Shown one piece after another: positions 14,839-19,875 of a DNA stretch of 19,875 bases. Source of the stretch: JBFWIL01 sp050256015 (GTDB taxonomy: Bacteria > Bacteroidota > Bacteroidia > Bacteroidales > Prolixibacteraceae); contig JBFWIL010000015.1 of NCBI GenBank assembly GCA_050256015.1, forward strand, positions 1 through 19,875, given 5' to 3'. Below the pieces are notes generated by a model. It was not told the origin of the DNA, did no database searches, and saw only the letters and a list, made by a program, of their open reading frames with translations. How positions within the stretch are numbered: the first letter of the stretch is position 1; each line of letters begins with the position of its first letter. A program made the position numbers and the translations under genes.

Positions 14839-15675
14839 ATGGCAGGAAATTATCATCCAATCGGCGTTTTTGACTCGGGTTACGGCGGACTGACCGTACT
14901 GCGTGAGCTGGTTCGCGCCTTACCGCAGTATGATTTTGTCTATCTGGGCGACAATGCCCGCACTCCGTACGGAACACGATCTTTTGAGGTCGTATACCGG
15001 TATACACTGGAGGCGGTGAAGAAACTGTTTGACATAGGCTGTCCTATGGTGATCCTGGCATGCAATACTGCTTCGGCCAAGGCGTTGCGAACAATTCAGC
15101 AACGGGACCTGCCGCGTATGGCCCCCGGGAACAGGGTGTTGGGGGTTATTCGTCCCAGTGTGGAACATGCTGCCGAAGTAAGCCGGAACGGTCATGTCGG
15201 GGTGCTTGCTACCAATGGTACGGTGGCGTCACACTCTTATCCTGTTGAACTCGAAAAATGGTCCGGGGGAAAAATTATCCGTACCAGTCAGCAGGCCTGT
15301 CCGATGTGGGTTCCCCTTGTGGAAAACCGACTGATTAATACCCCGGGGGCTGATTATTTCATCCGTACTGACATGAACCGGCTGTTTGAACAGGATCCGG
15401 CAATTGACAGCCTGATTTTGGGCTGTACACATTATCCCCTTTTGCTGGACGGCATCCGGAAGTACCTGCCCGGTTCCCGGGTTAACCTGATTGAACAGGG
15501 GCCTATCGTTGCCGGAAAACTGGCAGATTACCTGCAGCGGCATCCGGAAATGGAAAAGCGATGCTCGCGGGGTGGGGCTGTTGCATATTACACCACAGAA
15601 CAGGTTGAACTGTTCGAGGCCCAGGCCCTGCAGTTTATGGGGCAGGCCGTTAAGGCCGGCAGAATCCATTTTTGA
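14839..15675 (+). CDS. murI: Glutamate racemase
   Basis: 278 residues, the usual length. The cytoplasmic cofactor-independent enzyme converts L- to D-glutamate for peptidoglycan. The two catalytic cysteines are present: Cys75 in ACNTASA and Cys196 in LGCTHYPLL. The substrate motifs GVFDSGYGGLTVLREL (9-24) and LGDNARTPYG (36-45) are intact. I chose the ATG at 14839; an in-frame TTG at 14821 lies inside the terminator tail. It follows the OmpH pair but is separated by a terminator. Its stop codon is directly next to the stop of the convergent nucleotidyltransferase gene. Confidence 0.97.
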   Translation: MAGNYHPIGVFDSGYGGLTVLRELVRALPQYDFVYLGDNARTPYGTRSFEVVYRYTLEAVKKLFDIGCPMVILACNTASAKALRTIQQRDLPRMAPGNRVLGVIRPSVEHAAEVSRNGHVGVLATNGTVASHSYPVELEKWSGGKIIRTSQQACPMWVPLVENRLINTPGADYFIRTDMNRLFEQDPAIDSLILGCTHYPLLLDGIRKYLPGSRVNLIEQGPIVAGKLADYLQRHPEMEKRCSRGGAVAYYTTEQVELFEAQALQFMGQAVKAGRIHF

Positions 15676-16578
15676 TTATCTCCAGAGACTCTCAGGGTAG
15701 TCTCCGCGGCAGATCAATTCCCGGATTTGCCTGACTACACAGGGCTTGTCTTCCGGATAGGTTACTCCGAACCAGGGCGAATCGGCGGCCTGCAACACCC
15801 GCGTTTGTGCTTCACCCGTGTTAATAATCTCAAAGACTACGCTGGGAATGTAAAATTCCGATTTGGGCTGGCTTATTTTTTTATCGAGAAATTTCCGGAA
15901 CCGGGATTCCATGTGTTCAAATACAGAGGGATGAAAACCCCAGAAATTCATGGAAACGAGGGTGTTTTCTTCCAGTAGGATCTCCTGGTTGTCTTCCCGG
16001 TAGCAAATGGTGTTTCCTTTCCGTGCAATGCTGGTGCGTTCGGTGATTTCCTCCAGGTTGTTCTCTTTATCTGTTTTGCAGACTCCGCGCGATACGGAGC
16101 CGAAATCCGAAAGTGTATTTTTCAGCAGATAACCCACCATGGCATATTTTTCCGGGGAAATTCCTTTTTTTAAAAAAGCGGCCATTTCCCGGAAGGCTCC
16201 CGATCCGTAAAAATCATCGGCGTTGATTACGGCAAAAGGCTCGTGTATCAGTTCCCCGGCAGCCAGAACCGCATGTCCGGTTCCCCAGGGTTTTGTCCGT
16301 CCTTCGGGCAGACTGTATCCTTCGGGCAGCCGGTCCAGCTCCTGATAGGCATATGCCAGTTCGGTACCTTCGGGCAGCTTTGATTCATATCGGCTGATGA
16401 ATTCATCCGCAAAACTCCGGCGGATCACAAATACAATTTTTCCAAAACCGGCGCGGAGTGCGTCAAAAACGGAATATTCCAGAATCGATTCCCCGTGCGG
16501 ACCGACTGGTTCAATTTGTTTCAGCCCTCCGTAACGGCTTCCCATTCCGGCAGCAAGGATTAGTAAACTGGGTTTCAT
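15676..16578 (-). CDS. Sugar-phosphate nucleotidyltransferase
   Basis: 300 residues with a Rossmann-like nucleotidyltransferase domain: LAAGMGSRYGGLKQ (8-21, nucleotide loop and Lys20), KPWGTGHAVLAAGE (96-109) and the metal-binding VINADDFYG (117-125). The enzyme would join NTP and a sugar 1-phosphate to make an NDP-sugar in the cytoplasm. The sugar and base cannot be decided from sequence; it is longer than MurU or RmlA-like minimal enzymes. I chose the ATG at 16578 because the nucleotide loop normally lies within the first 15 residues; an in-frame start at 16611 would add 11 residues and bring it to 4 bases from the upstream gene. It is 37 bases downstream of the carbonic-anhydrase-family gene and probably in its operon. 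Confidence 0.85.
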   Translation of the reverse strand: MKPSLLILAAGMGSRYGGLKQIEPVGPHGESILEYSVFDALRAGFGKIVFVIRRSFADEFISRYESKLPEGTELAYAYQELDRLPEGYSLPEGRTKPWGTGHAVLAAGELIHEPFAVINADDFYGSGAFREMAAFLKKGISPEKYAMVGYLLKNTLSDFGSVSRGVCKTDKENNLEEITERTSIARKGNTICYREDNQEILLEENTLVSMNFWGFHPSVFEHMESRFRKFLDKKISQPKSEFYIPSVVFEIINTGEAQTRVLQAADSPWFGVTYPEDKPCVVRQIRELICRGDYPESLWR

Positions 16579-16615
16579 AGATGAGGTGTTTTGACAGCAA
16601 AATCCCGACACATAA

Positions 16616-17155
16616 TCATGGATTATTTACATCAGGCTCGTCTTGCATATACCAACTGGCATACAGGCTGTAAGAGCTGGCAATTCGATGCAGTTCCCCA
16701 TCCATTAATTCCTTGCTGATATTTTTTATTTTTTTTGCGGGGGTTCCGGCATATACGCTGGCTCCTTCCACCCGTGTTCCCCGGGTAACCACCGATCCGG
16801 CGGCAATAATTGTATCGCTGACGATTTCCGCATCATCCAGGATTACGGCATTCATCCCGATCATGACATTATCGCAGACCGTACAGCCATGCACAATAGC
16901 TCCGTGAGCTATGATTACATTGTCGCCGATGCGGGTGGCAGATTTTTTATAGGTGGCATGGACAATGGCTCCGTCCTGGATGTTGGTGTTGTTCCCTATC
17001 CGGATGCTGTTCACGTCTCCGCGAATAACCGTATTAAACCAGATGCTGCAGTTGTCTCCAATTTCCACATCTCCGACGATTGTGGCATTTTCGGCCAGGA
17101 AACAGTTTTTCCCGATCTTTGGAGTCTTTCCGTTTAACGTTTTAATTAAGGCCAT
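16616..17155 (-). CDS. Gamma-carbonic-anhydrase family hexapeptide protein
   Basis: 179 residues of left-handed beta-helix, built from hexapeptide repeats (IVGDVEIGDNCSIWF, IRIGNNTNIQDGAIVH, RIGDNVIIAHGAIVHG). The three metal-ligand histidines of the gamma-CA family are present: His66 (IVHAT), His84 (IAHGA) and His89 (VHGC), along with Arg45 and Asp47 (VIRGD) and Gln60-Asp61. A C-terminal helix follows. It resembles YrdA/PaaY-type proteins, which are trimeric and may bind zinc or iron; many have weak or no carbonic anhydrase activity, so activity is not assured. It starts with ATG at 17155 behind a good -7 element and precedes the nucleotidyltransferase in a two-gene operon. Confidence 0.92.
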   Translation of the reverse strand: MALIKTLNGKTPKIGKNCFLAENATIVGDVEIGDNCSIWFNTVIRGDVNSIRIGNNTNIQDGAIVHATYKKSATRIGDNVIIAHGAIVHGCTVCDNVMIGMNAVILDDAEIVSDTIIAAGSVVTRGTRVEGASVYAGTPAKKIKNISKELMDGELHRIASSYSLYASWYMQDEPDVNNP

Positions 17156-17174
17156 AACCTTTTTTTTAATTTTA

Positions 17175-17182
17175 CAAACTTA
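17175..17182 (-). promoter_or_regulatory. Candidate -7 element for the gamma-CA-family operon
   Basis: TAAGTTTG on the minus strand is a perfect TAnnTTTG. The predicted start near 17170 gives a leader of about 15 bases before the ATG at 17155. The -33 region does not match well. Confidence 0.42.
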
Positions 17183-17434
17183 CATAAAAATCGAGAATTT
17201 ATAAGTGTGTAAAATAAAAATGGGGGAATTACACACCCCCTAAGAAGGATTTGATCTTGAAACAGAATCAAATCCGGCCTGAATCCGGAAGTGTCCGGGT
17301 ATAAAAGAATGTTCCCCGGCTGTTGAAGCGGACATTTGCTGTCTGAAGCCGGATTTATATAGCGGAAAGCAACATTTACCGGCTGTTTGTATACAGCTGT
17401 GCTTATTTAAAATGTTTCCGGATTATGAATTTGC

Positions 17435-17442
17435 TATTTTTG
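17435..17442 (+). promoter_or_regulatory. Candidate -7 element for korAB
   Basis: TATTTTTG is a perfect TAnnTTTG. The predicted start near 17447 gives a leader of about 100 bases containing the 17466-17516 hairpin. A CCGGATT motif (17418-17424) lies 10 bases upstream, in the spacer where a regulator could act. The -33 is not clear. Confidence 0.5.
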
Positions 17443-17465
17443 TACCTGTTTGAACTTACAGTTCG

Positions 17466-17516
17466 GGGGGAAGAAGCTGTTTGTGATTACTTTATGGAAG
17501 AAACAGTACTTCCCCC
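17466..17516 (+). promoter_or_regulatory. Two-part hairpin in the korA leader
   Basis: The outer stem is GGGGGAAG (17466-17473) with CTTCCCCC (17509-17516). The inner stem is CTGTTT (17477-17482) with AAACAG (17501-17506), and an 18-base loop caps it. An AAG/TA internal loop separates the stems. No T run follows, so it is not a simple terminator. It ends 31 bases before the korA ATG, so it would lie in the mRNA leader. Confidence 0.6.
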
Positions 17517-17547
17517 GGAGAGCAGCTGAAATTAATATCAGAAATAC

Positions 17548-19386
17548 ATGAAGGACGCAAAAGTTATTGAGCTTGAAGAGGTTGCCATCCGGTTTTCCGG
17601 AGATTCGGGCGACGGTATGCAGTTGACAGGGACGCTGTTTTCGGATGCATCTGCGCTGTTTGGAAATGATATCTCAACTTTTCCCGATTATCCCTCGGAA
17701 ATCCGGGCCCCTCAGGGTACGGTAGGCGGTGTTTCCGGGTTCCAGGTGCAGTTGGGGAAGAAACACATTAACACGCCTGGCGATTCTGCCCACGTGCTGG
17801 TCGCCATGAATCCTGCTGCAGTTAAGGCCAATGCCCGGTTCATGAACCCGGGGGGAACCATCATCTTTGATGTGGATGCATTCCATGGGAAAAATCTGGA
17901 AAAAGCCGGCTTTAAAACGGCCGATCCGTTTGCGGAATGTCAGCTGGAAGATTTTGACAAGATTCCCGTTCCGATCACCAGTCTGACCAAAGAATGCCTG
18001 AAAGATTTTGCACTTGATAACAAATCGGTGCTGAGGAGCAAGAATATGTTTGCTTTGGGACTGGTGTGCTGGATGTTTGGCCGCCCTCTGGATTACATTG
18101 AGCAGTATATTCAGCGGAAATTTGTCAAAAAGCCCCTGGTGGTCGAGAGCAATACTGTTGTCTTGCATGCCGGGTACAATTACGGTATGAATATGCAGCA
18201 TATGACCCCGCGTTACCTGGTGCATCCGGCTGCCATAGAAAAAGGTACGTACCGGAATGTCAACGGGAATCAGGCCACGGCCTATGGTCTTCTGGCTGCT
18301 GCGGAAAAAGCGGGCCGTGAACTGTTTCTTGGAAGTTACCCTATTACCCCGGCTACTGATGTGCTGGTTACGCTGGCCCGGCGTCGCGATCTGGGAGTTA
18401 AGACGTTTCAGGCAGAGGATGAAATTGCCGGGATCTGTTCAGCTATCGGAGCTGCTTATGCAGGCGACCTGGCCGTCACTTCAACTTCCGGCCCCGGTTT
18501 TGCCCTGAAGTCGGAGGCACTTGGTCTGGCCGTAATGGCTGAATTACCTCTGGTTGTGGTCAATGTGCAGCGGGGAGGGCCTTCTACCGGGTTGCCCACC
18601 AAGACAGAACAGTCGGATCTTTTGCAGGCTCTTTACGGACGTAACGGGGAAAGTCCGCTTGTCGTACTGGCGGCCAGCACGCCCTCCGATTGTTTTTATT
18701 ATGCTTTTCTGGCTTCGAAGATAGCCATGGAACGCATGGTTCCGGTTGTGTTGCTGACCGACGGTTTCCTTGGCAATGGCAGCGAACCATGGCGGATACC
18801 TTCTATGGAGGAACTGCCGGCAATCAATCCAAGACTGGCGGTTGATGCTGAAAAGTTTAAGGCATATGCCCGTGATCCGGAGAGTTACTCGCGGGAATGG
18901 GCTATTCCCGGACAAGCCGGATTTCAGCACCTGATTGGAGGATTGGAAAAAAATATCAGCGGATCGGTAAGTCACGACCCTGTTACCCATGCGCAAAATA
19001 CCCGTTACCGGGCCGAAAAGGTGGAACGGGTGGCCGATATTCTTCCCGAACTGGAAATCAACGGAGCGGACAGTGGTGACCTGCTGGTGATCAGCTGGGG
19101 AGGAACATACGGTCATACGCTGAGTGCCGTGCGTGAGCTTCGTGAGTCGGGCAGGAAAGTAAGTCTGGCCCACTTTAATTTTATCAAGCCTTTGCCGGTT
19201 AATACCGGCGAATTGTTCGGCCGGTTTAAGAAACGGGTGGTTTGTGAGTTGAATATGGGACAGTTTGCGGCTTATCTCCGGGACAAGATTCCCGGATTTG
19301 ATTATCACCAGGTAAATAAGGTTAGCGGTCTTCCCTTTACGGTTAAGGAACTGAAAGAAAATTTTAAAAAATTACTGGAGGATTAA
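17548..19386 (+). CDS. korA: 2-oxoglutarate:ferredoxin oxidoreductase, fused gamma-alpha subunit
   Basis: 612 residues. The first about 195 are the gamma domain (FSGDSGDGMQLTG at 16-28, SEIRAPQG). Residues from about 225 are the pyrimidine-binding alpha domain with YPITP (264-268), TSGPGFALKSEALGLA (from 313) and RGGPSTGLPTKTEQ (from 342). This fused gamma-alpha layout is typical of KorA, which with KorB catalyses CoA-dependent oxidative decarboxylation of 2-oxoglutarate to succinyl-CoA with ferredoxin as acceptor; it may run in reverse. Related 2-oxoacids cannot be excluded. A structured leader precedes it. korB starts 4 bases after its stop, and that gene's ribosome site GGAGG (19377-19381) lies inside the korA end, so translation is probably coupled. 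Confidence 0.95.
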   Translation: MKDAKVIELEEVAIRFSGDSGDGMQLTGTLFSDASALFGNDISTFPDYPSEIRAPQGTVGGVSGFQVQLGKKHINTPGDSAHVLVAMNPAAVKANARFMNPGGTIIFDVDAFHGKNLEKAGFKTADPFAECQLEDFDKIPVPITSLTKECLKDFALDNKSVLRSKNMFALGLVCWMFGRPLDYIEQYIQRKFVKKPLVVESNTVVLHAGYNYGMNMQHMTPRYLVHPAAIEKGTYRNVNGNQATAYGLLAAAEKAGRELFLGSYPITPATDVLVTLARRRDLGVKTFQAEDEIAGICSAIGAAYAGDLAVTSTSGPGFALKSEALGLAVMAELPLVVVNVQRGGPSTGLPTKTEQSDLLQALYGRNGESPLVVLAASTPSDCFYYAFLASKIAMERMVPVVLLTDGFLGNGSEPWRIPSMEELPAINPRLAVDAEKFKAYARDPESYSREWAIPGQAGFQHLIGGLEKNISGSVSHDPVTHAQNTRYRAEKVERVADILPELEINGADSGDLLVISWGGTYGHTLSAVRELRESGRKVSLAHFNFIKPLPVNTGELFGRFKKRVVCELNMGQFAAYLRDKIPGFDYHQVNKVSGLPFTVKELKENFKKLLED

Positions 19387-19390
19387 CAAT

Positions 19391-19875
19391 ATGTCTGAAA
19401 TCAATTATACTGCCAAGGATTTTAAAAATAACAATGAGGTTCGCTGGTGCCCGGGTTGCGGCGATTATGCTATCATGAATGCGGTACAGCGTGCCATGGC
19501 TGCTTTGCAGGTACCGCATGAGAAGTTTGCTGTTATCTCGGGAATCGGTTGTTCTTCCAGGTTCCCCTATTACATGAGCACCTTTGGTTTTCACTCCATC
19601 CACGGGCGGGCTTCGGCCATTGCCTCGGGGGTAAAGGTGGCCAATCCCGGACTGAATGTCTGGGTTATAAGCGGAGACGGAGATGCTCTGGCTATCGGGG
19701 GAAATCATTTTATTCATTTGGTCAGGCGAAACATTGACCTGAATCTGATTCTTTTCAACAACAAGATCTACGGACTGACCAAAGGCCAGTATTCCCCGAC
19801 TTCCGACCGGGGAGCACTTACAAAAACGTCTCCCTTTGGTACTATAGAAGATCCTTTTATTCCGGGTATGCTGGT
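19391..19875 (+). CDS. korB: 2-oxoglutarate:ferredoxin oxidoreductase, beta subunit (partial, runs off the window)
   Basis: The window ends after 161 complete codons with the frame still open. The TPP-binding beta subunit is recognised by VRWCPGCGDYAIMNA (17-31), SGIGCSSRFPYY (50-61), GFHSIHGRASAIA (67-79) and the Mg/TPP motif SGDGDALAIGGNH (94-106), continued by FNNKIYGLTKGQYSPTSDRG (122-141). The last block is more like KorB than pyruvate oxidoreductase beta subunits. The ATG at 19391 has GGAGG nine bases upstream. It forms a tight operon with korA. No 4Fe-4S ferredoxin-type subunit is visible before the window ends. Confidence 0.95.
   Translation, partial: MSEINYTAKDFKNNNEVRWCPGCGDYAIMNAVQRAMAALQVPHEKFAVISGIGCSSRFPYYMSTFGFHSIHGRASAIASGVKVANPGLNVWVISGDGDALAIGGNHFIHLVRRNIDLNLILFNNKIYGLTKGQYSPTSDRGALTKTSPFGTIEDPFIPGML

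Larger units (their letters stand above)
17156..17547. other. 392-base divergent intergenic region rich in inverted repeats
   Basis: No gene is seen here; the longest plus-strand frame checked (from 17220) is only seven codons. Perfect inverted repeats are GTGTGTAA/TTACACAC (17205-17212, 17229-17236), GGGGG/CCCCC (17222-17226, 17236-17240), GGATTTGAT/ATCAAATCC (17247-17255, 17267-17275), AAATCCGGC/GCCGGATTT (17270-17278, 17348-17356), and TGTCCG/CGGACA (17292-17297, 17329-17334). Some exclude each other. AATCCGG occurs twice directly (17271, 17282) and twice inverted (17349, 17418). Most of this lies between the two divergent -7 elements, so it may be an operator region or an unannotated RNA. 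Confidence 0.6.

Noticed and set aside
17220..17243. A seven-codon frame (MGELHTP, stop) before a hairpin, resembling a leader peptide
   Set aside because: It has no run of a regulatory amino acid, no clear ribosome site, lies about 300 bases from korA, and precedes the predicted korA promoter.
1..19875. Mobile elements, CRISPR arrays, defence or secretion islands, tRNA or rRNA genes
   Set aside because: No transposase, integrase, direct-repeat array, tRNA-like fold or rRNA segment was recognised. Nearly all bases belong to conserved core genes of even composition.

Overview
The window looks like chromosome from a Bacteroidota organism, most likely order Bacteroidales. The evidence is the pdxJ / NAD kinase / uppS / bamA / ompH / ompH / murI neighbourhood typical of that phylum, a NigD-type lipoprotein, a DPP5-like S9 peptidase, and repeated matches to the Bacteroidota -7 promoter element (TAnnTTTG), mostly without strong Shine-Dalgarno sites. 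The 2-oxoacid:ferredoxin oxidoreductase fits an anaerobe or near-anaerobe. I cannot name a genus from sequence reading alone.

Layout. 1-185: non-coding, with a candidate bidirectional terminator. 186-950 (-): DeoR-family regulator, divergent from 1171-1851 (+), a NigD-like lipoprotein closed by a strong terminator. 1985-4075 (+): DPP5-like S9 peptidase. 4143-5000 (-): CvfB-like S1 RNA-binding protein, divergent from malQ (5165-6661, +). malQ overlaps tail-to-tail with an alpha/beta hydrolase (6654-7466, -), which lies downstream of pdxJ (7540-8256, -). The + strand then carries a CBS/ACT-like protein (8442-9107), NAD kinase (9121-10005), uppS (10192-10935), bamA (10949-13549), two OmpH/Skp chaperones (13624-14139, 14229-14738) and murI (14839-15675). 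murI abuts, stop to stop, a minus-strand pair: a sugar-phosphate nucleotidyltransferase (15676-16578) and a gamma-carbonic-anhydrase-family protein (16616-17155). A 392-base structured intergenic region leads to korA (17548-19386) and korB (19391 to the window end, partial).

How it works together. The central block is an envelope-building cluster: UppS makes the lipid carrier for peptidoglycan and glycan synthesis, BamA inserts outer-membrane proteins, the OmpH/Skp pair escorts them across the periplasm, and MurI supplies D-glutamate for the wall. PdxJ and NAD kinase add cofactor synthesis (PLP, NADP). MalQ handles maltodextrins, the S9 peptidase handles peptides, and KorAB links 2-oxoacid metabolism to ferredoxin.

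No mobile element, CRISPR array, rRNA, tRNA or obvious defence system was seen. I found no convincing new multi-gene system; this is mainly core genome. The parts most worth a second look are the repeat- and hairpin-rich korA upstream region, the leader hairpin before uppS, the Tyr/Gly-rich insertion in the BamA barrel, and the coupling of a CBS/ACT-like sensor protein to NAD kinase.
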